Positions 42,666 through 51,096 of a stretch of DNA of 57,335 nt are shown one piece after another. Every line of letters begins with the position of its first letter. Within the stretch, counting starts at the first letter, position 1. Source of the DNA: CAYMCO01 sp964388955 (GTDB lineage: Bacteria > Chloroflexota > Anaerolineae > Anaerolineales > E44-bin32); the NCBI GenBank assembly GCA_964388955.1, contig CAYMCO010000036.1, positions 1 through 57,335 on the forward strand, given 5' to 3'. The notes beneath the pieces were generated by a model that had not been told where the DNA came from, made no database searches, and saw nothing but the letters and a program-made list of their open reading frames with translations. The position numbers and the translations under genes are program-made.

Positions 42666-43874
42666 ATGAGCTACCGCTATATCGCATATACAGAGGGGGG
42701 TGAGTTCTCCCAGGGCACTTTGAACGTCGAACGCGAGGAGATCGCGGAGCGAATCCTCTGGGATCGCGGCCTGGTGATCGCGGATCTGCGGCGCGCACCC
42801 ACGCCCGTGGATCTGGCACGGCTGTTTCCGACATTCTTCGGCCCCAAGCCCATGGATGTGATCTTATTCTCCCGCCAGTTGGCTACGTTGATCGAGTCGG
42901 GGGTGGGCCTGGTGCGCGGACTGCAGTTGTTGGCCGAACATGTGGCGAACCAGTCCTTCGCGAGCACTATTCGTGAGGTCGCAGAGGACCTGCGCATCGG
43001 GACCGCTCTCTCCGAGGCGTTGATGGAGCACCCATTGGTGTTTCCTCCCATCTACTGCCGAATGATCGAGGTCGGCCAGCGGACGGGCAACTTCGGCGAG
43101 GTGCTGCGGGATTTGGCGACCTATCTGGAGAAATCCCAACAGACGGCACGCCGAATCCAAGGCGCGATGGCTTACCCTGCGTTCATCCTGTCGTTCGCTG
43201 CGGTGGTGGTGTTTATCATTGTAAACGTCACCTTGCCACCCATGTTGGGGCTCTTCGCCGAATTTGACGCGGAGCTTCCATGGACCACTCGCTTCCTGAT
43301 CGCCTTCACCACCTTTCTATCCACCTACAAGCTGCCCTTGCTCCTGGGGCTCTGTGCCCTGGCCCTCGGCCTCTTCTGGTATCTCTCCCGGCCATCGGGC
43401 CGTCGGCGATGGCACGCACTCGTGGTCCGCCTCCCCCTTCTCGGCCCGATTATCGTCGAGGGAGCCGTCGCCCGCTTCAGCCGCACGATGAGCACGCTGC
43501 TCCGATCCGGCCTGCCGCTGCCTGACAGCCTTGAGCTGACGAAGGGGACCATCAACAACGGCGTCATCCGGGAGGCCGTGGAGGCGGTGCGCCTCGAAAC
43601 GATTCAGGGGCGCGGCATCTCCAATCCGCTGTCGGCGAACCCGCTCTTCCCATCCATGCTTGCCTATATGGTGCGCGTTGGAGAGGAAACAGGGACCCTC
43701 GATGACCACCTTGCCACCTTGGCGGACTTCTACGAGGGGGAAGTGGATCGGCGGGTGAAGGTGATGACCGACATCCTGGAGCCTGCGCTGACCATCTTCA
43801 TCGGCCTGGTGGTGGGGTTCATTGCCGTCTCCGTGATAATGCCCATGTATGGATTGCTGCAGGCCATCCGATGA
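42666..43874 (+). CDS. pilC: Type IV pilus inner-membrane platform protein PilC/GspF
   Basis: A 402-residue polytopic platform protein. Two T2SSF domains (about 60-185 and 265-390) contain FSRQLATLIESGVGLVRGLQLL and FSRTMSTLLRSGLPLPDSL, each followed by E(V)GERTG-like turns (MIEVGQRTGNFGEVL; MVRVGEETGTLDDHL). There are three membrane helices, near 165, 215 and 375. The ATG at 42666 is preferred, with a GTG at 42654 possible. It overlaps the next gene by ATGA. Confidence 0.93.
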   Translation: MSYRYIAYTEGGEFSQGTLNVEREEIAERILWDRGLVIADLRRAPTPVDLARLFPTFFGPKPMDVILFSRQLATLIESGVGLVRGLQLLAEHVANQSFASTIREVAEDLRIGTALSEALMEHPLVFPPIYCRMIEVGQRTGNFGEVLRDLATYLEKSQQTARRIQGAMAYPAFILSFAAVVVFIIVNVTLPPMLGLFAEFDAELPWTTRFLIAFTTFLSTYKLPLLLGLCALALGLFWYLSRPSGRRRWHALVVRLPLLGPIIVEGAVARFSRTMSTLLRSGLPLPDSLELTKGTINNGVIREAVEAVRLETIQGRGISNPLSANPLFPSMLAYMVRVGEETGTLDDHLATLADFYEGEVDRRVKVMTDILEPALTIFIGLVVGFIAVSVIMPMYGLLQAIR

Positions 43875-44347
43875 GAAAGCTCTCAAGGCCTCCTGCGCCC
43901 CCTTGTGCACGCTGGTTCCGAGGGATATCCGCCTGGACAACCAAATGCCCCGCCCCTCTCCGCGATGAGAGCGGCCAGTCGCTGCCCGCTGAGCTGGTGG
44001 CGCTGGCGATCATGGCAGCTGCCGTCGGCATGCTGCTGACGGGGATGGCAGTGGGCTCCGTGGGCGTCACTGAGAGGCACGCGCAGGTATTCGCCTCAAG
44101 TCTGGCGGCATCTCAACTGGAGTTGATCGCCGATGCGCCATATGCTTCCGATCCCATCGCTTCTCCCTACCCCGCCGTGGGTGCGGCCCCCGGATACACG
44201 GTCGCTGTCACTGTGCAATACTGGATCGCGCCAGGGGGACCCTTCACCTCCACCTGGCGGAACGATGGCCTGCAGTTGGTGACAGTTACCGCAAGCGGGC
44301 CAAATGGCCAGATCTTGGAGCTGCAGAGTTACAAGGTGGACCGATGA
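43871..44347 (+). CDS. Pseudopilin-like protein with shifted cleavage motif
   Basis: A 158-residue protein with a 35-residue basic leader, then DESGQSLPAELVALAIMAAAVGM, a class III-like prepilin helix. The expected Glu5 is at +6 here if cleavage follows the Gly, so processing may differ. The C-terminal half (60-155) is predicted beta-rich and hydrophilic. It overlaps pilC and the next gene by ATGA. It is probably a minor pilin. Confidence 0.7.
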   Translation: MRKLSRPPAPPCARWFRGISAWTTKCPAPLRDESGQSLPAELVALAIMAAAVGMLLTGMAVGSVGVTERHAQVFASSLAASQLELIADAPYASDPIASPYPAVGAAPGYTVAVTVQYWIAPGGPFTSTWRNDGLQLVTVTASGPNGQILELQSYKVDR

Positions 44348-44877
44348 GGCAAAAGGAAAGGCAGGCCAGCTTGGCCGCTGAGTCTCTCCGGCGAAGGAAG
44401 AACGGTGAATCTGGCGCCACTCTCCCAGAGTTGCTCATCGCGTTGGTGGTATCCGCTGCTGCCATGGTTCTTATCGGAGCTGCGGTGTATCACCTGTTCG
44501 TCGCCTCCTCGCTTGGGAACGCCCGATTGACCGCGCTGCACAACCTGGGGAACGCATCTCTTTGGCTGAACCGGGACACGAAACAGTCGACGACCTTTAG
44601 CCCGGAATCGGCGCCGATCTACGGGACCTTCACTACCGGGGACCCGTCCGTCCAGTTCCGCTATACCTATGACGCCACGGATGAGGCGCTCGTCCGCCAG
44701 CGGCTAATCGACGGCTCCGTGGATCAAACCGTGACAGTGGCAAGGGGGATTCTGGATCAAGAGGATGTTCAGTTTTCAACGAGCGGAGCGCTGGTGACCG
44801 TCAGCCTCACAGCCCGCGATCCGCAAGGCCAGGTGGCGGAAAGCATGCTGCTGCAATCCGCAATGCGGGTGCGGTGA
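44344..44877 (+). CDS. Minor prepilin (PilW/GspJ-like)
   Basis: 177 residues. The leader is basic (24 residues), and the cleavage region ESG-ATLPELLIALVVSAAAMVLIG has Glu at +5, as expected for prepilin peptidase. A globular beta-rich domain follows. Position and length suggest a PilW/GspJ-type minor pilin. It starts by ATGA overlap with the preceding gene. Confidence 0.8.
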   Translation: MRQKERQASLAAESLRRRKNGESGATLPELLIALVVSAAAMVLIGAAVYHLFVASSLGNARLTALHNLGNASLWLNRDTKQSTTFSPESAPIYGTFTTGDPSVQFRYTYDATDEALVRQRLIDGSVDQTVTVARGILDQEDVQFSTSGALVTVSLTARDPQGQVAESMLLQSAMRVR

Positions 44878-44883
44878 GGGTAT

Positions 44884-46215
44884 ATGAGACTTGCTGTAGT
44901 GGGCCTTGGACGCAATCCATACCCGGATGCAGCGCTCCTCGACCGGGCGAGAGCGGAACGGCGAGGCCTGGCCCATCCGCTGCATCGAATTCTTCCGGCT
45001 GGAGTGGGTGATGAGCACGGCCGGGCTCTTCCCGCAGCCCTGATGGCGCTTGCGGTGGGAGCCCTGCTGATCGGGCCATTCCTGCTGCACGTGAGAACCA
45101 GCCTGGGCGTGGGGACGGAAGTGGAGGGGGAGTACCGGGAGGGGTATGCCGCCGATTCCGGTGTCGAGTTCGCCATTTGGAAGCTTCAGAACGACGCGTA
45201 CTTCCGGGACACGGTGGACGCCGATCCCGGGACACCTTTCTCTGTTTTACCCGTTGTGAATGTCAATGGGCTGGACGCCCCGACGACCGTGGAAGGCCGA
45301 CCGGGTGGGACATGGATGGCGATGGCCGAAGGCCCCTCAGGGGTGGGGGCAGGAGGCGCGCTTGTGGGAGACGGTGGAGACGGATTCTACGCGTTGGGCG
45401 GCGGGGCCACACGCGGCTTCTGGTACTTCGACATCGCGACCGATAGTTGGACCACCCTCGCCGGCACCCCCAGCCCGGTGGGCGACGGCGCGGGGCTTGC
45501 TTATGACGGTGGAGATTATGTCTACGCCCTGCGTGGGGATGGCCAAGCCGATTTCTGGCGCTATAGCCTGTCGGGGGGTAGCTGGACCGGCCTGGCGGAC
45601 ACCCCCGCAGACATCGGCCCTGGTGGCGCGCTGGCTTACGCCGGAGGAGGCTATCTCTACGCGCTTAGAGGGGACAACCAGCGAGATTTCTGGCGCTACG
45701 ACACCTCCGCTGACCTGTGGCAAGACCGTGACCGCGCGCGTCACAGAATCGGCGAGGGCGGCTCCCTGGCGTGGGCCGGAGATGATTCTTTGTTCGACTT
45801 CCGCGGCGACGACCACGTCTCCTTTTCATCCTATTCCATATCATCGGATGTCTGGAGCAACCAGCCGAACGCGCCGGAAAACGTTGGCGCCGGCGGATCG
45901 CTGGCGTCGGATCATGGGGGCAATCTGTATGCCCTGGCCGGTGGCGCGACCGCCGCTTTCTGGACCTACAGCATCGACGGCGATACGTGGACGGAACTGG
46001 AGGCGACGCCGGCCAATGTATCCTCCGGCGGGGCGTTGGCCTACGCAAACGGGTGGGTCTACGCGCTCAGGGGCGGCAACACGGTCGACTTCTGGTGTTT
46101 CTCCGTCTCGGCACGGCAATACGAGATCCTGGCCCGGAGCGGCGATTATGCGCTCAGCGCGTTGGTGGAAATCGCTGGTGGGGCCGTGCGCGTGCTCCGC
46201 TATGACGTCCAGTGA
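44884..46215 (+). CDS. PilX-like minor pilin fused to a six-bladed kelch-like propeller
   Basis: 443 residues. A PilX-type N-terminal helix (HGRALPAALMALAVGALLIGP, about residues 45-65) is followed by a linker with GYAADSGVEFAIWKLQN, a motif of PilX family proteins. Then, from about 150 to 425, come six repeats of about 45 residues. Each repeat runs G-x-G-G-x-L-A...YALRG...DFWRY-x-x-x-x-x-x-W, with clear kelch-like GG, FW and W positions. This matches a six-bladed beta-propeller. As a minor pilin it would sit at the pilus tip, like PilY1, and could bind a ligand. The start is uncertain: ATG 44884 gives a long leader, and GTG 45004 is an alternative. Confidence 0.78.
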   Translation: MRLAVVGLGRNPYPDAALLDRARAERRGLAHPLHRILPAGVGDEHGRALPAALMALAVGALLIGPFLLHVRTSLGVGTEVEGEYREGYAADSGVEFAIWKLQNDAYFRDTVDADPGTPFSVLPVVNVNGLDAPTTVEGRPGGTWMAMAEGPSGVGAGGALVGDGGDGFYALGGGATRGFWYFDIATDSWTTLAGTPSPVGDGAGLAYDGGDYVYALRGDGQADFWRYSLSGGSWTGLADTPADIGPGGALAYAGGGYLYALRGDNQRDFWRYDTSADLWQDRDRARHRIGEGGSLAWAGDDSLFDFRGDDHVSFSSYSISSDVWSNQPNAPENVGAGGSLASDHGGNLYALAGGATAAFWTYSIDGDTWTELEATPANVSSGGALAYANGWVYALRGGNTVDFWCFSVSARQYEILARSGDYALSALVEIAGGAVRVLRYDVQ

Positions 46216-46231
46216 CTGGAAGGGGAGACAA

Positions 46232-46849
46232 ATGCAGACGCAAGTGAAAGGACCACCCCCAAGTATCCTGGATATCAACATCCTTCCACCTCGCTATCGC
46301 CGGCGGGGGATCGACTTGAAGTCGGCCTTGCCCTCGTTGATCTGCACGGCATTGGCTTTGCTCTTGGCCCCTTCAATCTATCTGCTCGTGGATATCCATG
46401 CTCAGCATATCCAGGCGCAGGAGGCCCTTTCGCTGGCGGAACAGTCGCTGGCGAGCCACCAACCGTTCATCACGGACCGGGAAGCGATGGTCGCCGAGTT
46501 GGAGCAGCTTCGTATGCAGTCTGCACAGATCAAAGCGGCGGCCACCGGTGCCGTGATTCAGGATGTGCGCTGGGGCGATGTCGTTGGTGCAATCCTGGCC
46601 GCAGAACCGGAGGATGTTGACCTGGTCTCCCTGGACCAAAACGAGAATGAGGTGATCATCTCGGGCTCTGCCGCAGATCATGTATTGGTGCTGAACTTCG
46701 GCGATCGCCTGATGGAATCGGACTGGATCCGCGCCATCACCATCAACTCCATTGAGCAGTACCTGCCCTCGCCATCGCCAGGTGCCGACGAAGGCAGCGA
46801 GCCGAGGCCATGGTATCGGTTCGAAATCTCCGCGGAAGTTCAGCCATGA
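46232..46849 (+). CDS. pilN: Type IV pilus assembly protein PilN
   Basis: A 205-residue bitopic protein. A cytoplasmic N-terminus has the conserved ILDINILPPRYRRRG (the PilN INLLP motif that contacts PilM). It is followed by one membrane helix (about 34-55), a coiled coil (60-100) and a ferredoxin-like periplasmic fold (105-205). The ATG at 46232 has GGGGAG 4 nt ahead; the far longer open frame reads antisense-like DNA of the propeller gene. Operon position supports the assignment. Confidence 0.85.
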   Translation: MQTQVKGPPPSILDINILPPRYRRRGIDLKSALPSLICTALALLLAPSIYLLVDIHAQHIQAQEALSLAEQSLASHQPFITDREAMVAELEQLRMQSAQIKAAATGAVIQDVRWGDVVGAILAAEPEDVDLVSLDQNENEVIISGSAADHVLVLNFGDRLMESDWIRAITINSIEQYLPSPSPGADEGSEPRPWYRFEISAEVQP

Positions 46850-46897
46850 GCAAGAAACAGCGACAGATCCGGAGGTCAGTGGGGAAGGAGCGGCATC

Positions 46898-47515
46898 GTG
46901 GCAGAAGGGAAGCCGAGAGTGGCCGATAACCCAATCGTCAAGGCGAAGGCCTTCCTCAAGGTGGGGCGCTTATCCCCCAATCGCATCGGGATCGGGCTTG
47001 CGGTCGCGCTGGCGCTGGCCAACCTAGTCCTGTTGGCGCTCAGCCTGAGCCAGCGGCGAGAGATTGGCTCATTACAAGCGCGGGCACAGGAAATCAATAA
47101 CAACCTGGCTCAGCTCCAGCGGGCCGAAGCCGAAGGCCTCCAATCGCTTGAGGAAGATCTGGCCGTCGCACGTGACGAGGTCGAAAGTCTGAAGGCCTCC
47201 TTTCCGGAGATCGGCGCCGGATTCGATATCTACAGCAGGGGATTCGAATTGGCGCAGACGGCTGGCGCGCGGTTGGATGCCATTCGGCGCATGGGCACCT
47301 CAACCCAATCGACGATCGCCGGGGACCTCCAACTCACCAGCTATCATCTGGAGTCCATTGCGAGCCCAGTCGCCTGCCTGGCTTTCCTCTCGAGCCTGGA
47401 GAACGAGGGGCTGGATACGGTGGCACTCTCGAGTATTCAGATCAATCCGGGCCAGCAGGGATGCAGTTTTGATCTGGACATCGCGAGCACGGCCGGATCT
47501 GGAGGGTCGAATTGA
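46898..47515 (+). CDS. pilO: Type IV pilus assembly protein PilO-like
   Basis: 205 residues with a short basic N-terminus, one membrane helix (about 29-50, IGIGLAVALALANLVLLAL), a coiled coil (50-105), and a small C-terminal domain. Size and topology match PilO, the partner of PilN. The GTG at 46898 has AAGGAG 7 nt ahead. An ATGA overlap at 46846 opens only a 26-codon out-of-frame ORF. Sequence similarity is weak, as is usual for PilO. Confidence 0.75.
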   Translation: MAEGKPRVADNPIVKAKAFLKVGRLSPNRIGIGLAVALALANLVLLALSLSQRREIGSLQARAQEINNNLAQLQRAEAEGLQSLEEDLAVARDEVESLKASFPEIGAGFDIYSRGFELAQTAGARLDAIRRMGTSTQSTIAGDLQLTSYHLESIASPVACLAFLSSLENEGLDTVALSSIQINPGQQGCSFDLDIASTAGSGGSN

Positions 47516-47573
47516 TGGGTTGCAGACCGGATTCTGTGCGTGGGCGGGGACGCCGTCTCTCAGGAGGTGGGAG

Positions 47574-48449
47574 TTGAGAGGCAAGGACCTCATTACCCTG
47601 GATTTCGACGGTCGGGACGTACGCCTCCTGGTGGCCAAGAGAGGACGGGTGCTCTCCTGGGCGACCCTGACTGTGCCGGGGGATTTGATGCACCAAGGGT
47701 TGATCGGGGAACCTCAGGACATGGCAAAGCGGTTGAGGGAATTCATCTCGGCTCACCATCCACGCAGGGGGAAGGTCGTCACTTCCGTGACCGGCTATCG
47801 GTCGGTCACTCGCCTGTTCCATCTGCCCCTCATCGAGCCCAAGCTGCTAGAGCAAACTGTCTATCGAAAAGCAAAACAGGAGATGCCGCTGCCCATTGAG
47901 GAGACCTATCTGTCATGGCAGATCATTGGTCATGCGAACAATCACCTGCAGATATTCACGTTGGCGGTGCCGAGGATCGTGATCGACCGTCAAATGGAAA
48001 CCCTGCAGCTGGCGAACATCCGCCCGGCAATCATGGACCTGCGCCCCCTGAGCTTGTCGCGGGGGGTGTACCAAGAGAACTCGGTGATTGTGAACCTCGA
48101 GGAGCAGAATCTCGGAGTGATAGTGGTGGAGAAAGGCATCCCATTGATCATCCGCAATGTGCCCAAACCGGAGGGGTGCGTAAACCCGAAGGAAACCGCA
48201 AATCGCTTGAACCGTGAGTTATCACGCACGATCCAGTTCTACAACGACAACTACCTGGAGACACCGTTGAACTCCAGGACCACGGTCTATGCTACCGGGG
48301 CGGCTTTTGAAAACCCTGAGATGGCGAAACAGATCTCCAGGAGCGTCTCGTATCCCCTGGCACGGCCGCGGCCGCCGTTGGATCACCCTCCCGACTTTCC
48401 GCTCAGCACATATTGCGCCAATCTGGGCCTGGCCATGAAGGAGGCGTGA
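47574..48449 (+). CDS. pilM: Type IV pilus assembly protein PilM
   Basis: Actin-like cytoplasmic ATPase-fold protein (291 aa) that recruits PilN. It begins at the phosphate-1-like strand ITLDFDGRDVRLLVAKRG and contains KAKQEMPLPIEETYLSW, SVIVNLEEQNLGVIVV and LNRELSRTIQFYNDNY. The TTG at 47574 is chosen for the AGGAGG 6 nt upstream and because the fold starts there. It is shorter than typical PilM (~350 aa). It lies after pilO instead of before pilN, an unusual order. Confidence 0.82.
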   Translation: MRGKDLITLDFDGRDVRLLVAKRGRVLSWATLTVPGDLMHQGLIGEPQDMAKRLREFISAHHPRRGKVVTSVTGYRSVTRLFHLPLIEPKLLEQTVYRKAKQEMPLPIEETYLSWQIIGHANNHLQIFTLAVPRIVIDRQMETLQLANIRPAIMDLRPLSLSRGVYQENSVIVNLEEQNLGVIVVEKGIPLIIRNVPKPEGCVNPKETANRLNRELSRTIQFYNDNYLETPLNSRTTVYATGAAFENPEMAKQISRSVSYPLARPRPPLDHPPDFPLSTYCANLGLAMKEA

Positions 48450-48455
48450 GCGCGC

Positions 48456-49199
48456 ATGTACCTGGCATTTAGCATTCTGCTCGGGGCCTCGATTGGCAGT
48501 TTCCTCAACCTGTGTATCGACCGCCTTCCGGGGCATGAATCGATCGTCTCCCCCCGTTCCCATTGTGGGAGCTGCGGGAGGACGCTTGCCCCCATGGATC
48601 TCATCCCCATACTCAGCTATCTTGCGCTGCGCGGCCGCTGTCGCTACTGCGGCGCGTCAATCCCTCTGCGCGCTTTGGTGGTCGAGCTGGGCACCGGGCT
48701 GCTCTTCGGGCTGATCTGGCTGCACCTGGGCGGGACCGCAGGCGCCTTGCTGGTGGCTGTCTACGGTTGCTTCCTGGTTGTTGTCCTGGGAATTGACTTG
48801 GAACACCACAAGGTCCCCAACCGGCTGACGTATCCCGCCATCGCGGTGGCGCTGATCACCGCTCCGCTCATCGGCGGGGAGGAGCTCAAGACGATGTTGA
48901 AGGGCGGGGCGCTCGGGCTGCTGACACTGTCCGTGATCAGGATGGCGACCTCAGGAGGAATGGGAATGGGGGATGCCAAGTTGGCCACCTTCATTGGTCT
49001 TGTAGTCGGATATCCCCATATCCTGGTGGCTTTGTTGATCTCTTTCGTAGCGGGCGGGCTGATCGCAGGTGGACTGCTGGCGGCTCGGCGCATCAAGCGG
49101 GGCGACCCGATCGCCTTCGCACCCTTCCTTTCGCTGGGCGCTATCATCACCATGCTGTACGGGCCCGAGATCCTGCAGTTCTGGATTCGAGGCATATGA
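48456..49199 (+). CDS. pilD: Prepilin peptidase (leader peptidase / N-methyltransferase)
   Basis: A 247-residue membrane aspartyl protease that cleaves and may methylate prepilins. The N-terminal GASIGSFLNLCIDRLP is typical, with two CxxC pairs (CGSC and CRYC) that form the zinc-binding cytoplasmic domain of bifunctional enzymes. The two catalytic Asp are in GIDLEHHKVPN and GMGDAKL. About eight hydrophobic segments. It should process the pilins of this locus. Confidence 0.94.
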   Translation: MYLAFSILLGASIGSFLNLCIDRLPGHESIVSPRSHCGSCGRTLAPMDLIPILSYLALRGRCRYCGASIPLRALVVELGTGLLFGLIWLHLGGTAGALLVAVYGCFLVVVLGIDLEHHKVPNRLTYPAIAVALITAPLIGGEELKTMLKGGALGLLTLSVIRMATSGGMGMGDAKLATFIGLVVGYPHILVALLISFVAGGLIAGGLLAARRIKRGDPIAFAPFLSLGAIITMLYGPEILQFWIRGI

Positions 49200-49200
49200 T

Positions 49201-50262
49201 ATGGACGTCGTTGAACTGCTGCGGCGAGCCGCCCAAGCGGGCGCCTCAGACATGCATCTGCGAGCCGGAGCTCAACCGGCGCTGCGCATTCAGGGCCGTC
49301 TGACGGCCTTGGAGGATTTCCCGCCCTTGAGCCCCTCCGATACCTTGCAGGCCTTCCGACAGGTATCCAACGAGGCGCTGAAATCGCGATTCGCCGCCCA
49401 GCAAGAGTTGGATTTTTCATACGGAATCAGCGGCTTGGGTCGCTTCAGGATCAACGCCTGCATGCAGCGGGGCTCCATCAGCCTGGCTTTCCGCCGCCTC
49501 GCATCGGCTGTCCCAACCATTGAAGAACTGGGATTGCCACCCATTTGCGAGCGATTGGCCTCCAGGACTCGCGGGTTGCTGTTGGTCACCGGGCCCACCG
49601 GCGCCGGCAAATCGACGACGCTGGCGGCGATGATAGACCACATCAATCAGCACCAGGCCAAGCTGATCATCACCATCGAAGATCCCATCGAGTATCTGCA
49701 CTCCGATGCGCGCTCCATGGTCTCACAGCGGGAAGTTGGCAGCGACACACGTTCCTTCGCCGCTGCCGTCCGGTCGGCTTTGCGTCAAGACGTTGATGTC
49801 ATCATGGTTGGCGAAATGCGCGATCTGGAGACCATGGCCGCCTGTGTCACGGCGGCCGAGACCGGCCATTTGGTGCTGTCCACGCTCCACACCAGCAGCG
49901 CCCCGATGACCATCGATCGCATCATCGACGCGTTTCCTGCCCACCAGCAAGACCAGATCCGGCTGCAGCTTTCCATGTCCTTGATCGCGGTGCTGTCGCA
50001 GGTGCTTGTGCACTCGACAATGGGGCAAGGCCGTGTTGCGGCGGTGGAGGTGATGGCGTGCAACGACGCGGTGCGCAACATGATTCGGCAGGGCAAGACG
50101 CACCAGCTTCCCAATGTCATTCAAACTGGCGCCTCGGAGGGGATGCAGAGCCTGGATCAGGCGCTGCGGGGCCTTCACAAAGCCGGTCTGATCGATGCGC
50201 AGGAGGCCGTCGCCGCGGCCAACAACGGGCGGCTGCTGCGGAGCCTGTTGGAAACGACCTGA
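49201..50262 (+). CDS. pilT: Type IV pilus retraction ATPase PilT
   Basis: A 353-residue hexameric ATPase for pilus disassembly and twitching. Motifs: ASDMHLRAGAQPALRIQG, Walker A VTGPTGAGKST (about 135), the Asp box IITIEDPIE, Walker B DVDVIMVGEMRD, and the His box AAETGHLVLSTLHT. The ATG lies one base after the pilD stop. Having both PilB and PilT implies dynamic, retractable pili, not a simple secretion pseudopilus. Confidence 0.94.
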   Translation: MDVVELLRRAAQAGASDMHLRAGAQPALRIQGRLTALEDFPPLSPSDTLQAFRQVSNEALKSRFAAQQELDFSYGISGLGRFRINACMQRGSISLAFRRLASAVPTIEELGLPPICERLASRTRGLLLVTGPTGAGKSTTLAAMIDHINQHQAKLIITIEDPIEYLHSDARSMVSQREVGSDTRSFAAAVRSALRQDVDVIMVGEMRDLETMAACVTAAETGHLVLSTLHTSSAPMTIDRIIDAFPAHQQDQIRLQLSMSLIAVLSQVLVHSTMGQGRVAAVEVMACNDAVRNMIRQGKTHQLPNVIQTGASEGMQSLDQALRGLHKAGLIDAQEAVAAANNGRLLRSLLETT

Positions 50263-50403
50263 TGGCTTGCGACCCGATTCGGGTTGGCCATGGGCCGCGG
50301 AATGAAAAGACCTCTGGGGGTTGAGGGGAAACCGATGAGAAACGACGTGGTGCTTGCGGGCGTGCGGGAGAAGGAGGGCCAGCGTACTACTCAAATCTTT
50401 GCG

Positions 50404-50449
50404 CTGTAAGCAGCCTGTAAGTTCTCGGCCTCCGCATCTATGCAATACT
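50404..50449 (+). promoter_or_regulatory. CTGTAAG-N4-CTGTAAG repeat at the pilin promoter
   Basis: CTGTAAG at 50404-50410 and 50415-50421, followed 22 nt later by AATACT (50444-50449) as a possible -10. The repeat would overlap the -35 position, the geometry of PhoB/OmpR-type activation. The same repeat lies at 29274-29291. Confidence 0.6.
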
Positions 50450-50518
50450 GGGAGAGGCTGCGAGGGAAGATTACGTTTGCTGAAATGGAGTGCTCTAGAC
50501 CGAGGGAGGTCAGAAATC

Positions 50519-50875
50519 ATGGAGAGATTGAAGGCGTTCTTGCACGGAGAGGGCGGTTTCACCTTGGTGGAACTGCTGGTGACCATCGCCATCATGGGCG
50601 TACTCTTCGGGATCGTCACCCTGGCGCTGAACGGGCTGACATCGGACACGACCACAAATACCAAGGCAGCAGAGCTGGATATCGTACAGTCCGCGGTGGA
50701 TATCTACCTGGCGGCGAATTATCCCGACACCACAGCCATAACCGCACGAGCCTCGACTGATGCGGCGGTTATCGCCAGCACGGACACGGACGTTGATTTC
50801 ATGGATTACCTTCGTTCGCTCCCTACTGAGTACACTTACTATTGGGACACTGACGGCAGCGTGTCGCAACCCTGA
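50519..50875 (+). CDS. Type IV prepilin (candidate major pilin)
   Basis: A 118-residue prepilin with a short leader MERLKAFLHGEGG, cleavage before FTLVELLVTIAIMGVLFGIV (Glu at +5), and a small Thr/Asp-rich globular part (YPDTTAITARASTDAA). It is outside the pil operon, with its own promoter region and a strong terminator, as expected for a highly expressed pilin. GGAGG lies about 8 nt before the ATG at 50519. The longer frame from 50354 is not supported. Confidence 0.88.
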   Translation: MERLKAFLHGEGGFTLVELLVTIAIMGVLFGIVTLALNGLTSDTTTNTKAAELDIVQSAVDIYLAANYPDTTAITARASTDAAVIASTDTDVDFMDYLRSLPTEYTYYWDTDGSVSQP

Positions 50876-50960
50876 TCGCGGCAGCTACAAGTCGTTGGCC
50901 GCCAGACTGGTCTGAGCGGTTCAATACCGTCATACACCTGCAGAGAGGGCACGTGCTGCA

Positions 50961-50998
50961 GACGCCTCCGACTATGGGGGTCGGAGGCGTCTTCTTTG
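50961..50998 (+). terminator. Strong intrinsic terminator after the pilin
   Basis: A perfect 12-bp stem, GACGCCTCCGAC with its complement (50961-50972 and 50980-50991), a 7-nt loop, then TTCTTT. It ends the pilin transcript. Confidence 0.85.
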
Positions 50999-51096
50999 CG
51001 TTATGGGACCTACCCGGCGTTCTCCCCACCGGGATGGAAGGGCGACTTCACAAAGTCTTCGATCCGGCGCTGCTGCGTGGCGGTCCCATCCCAACA

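Noticed and set aside
45260..46231. Long N-terminal extension of the pilN frame
   Set aside because: It reads the propeller repeats in another frame; PilN homology and an SD begin at 46232.
46846..46926. 26-codon ORF starting by ATGA overlap with pilN
   Set aside because: Out of frame with pilO and not similar to anything; at most a coupling device before the GTG at 46898.
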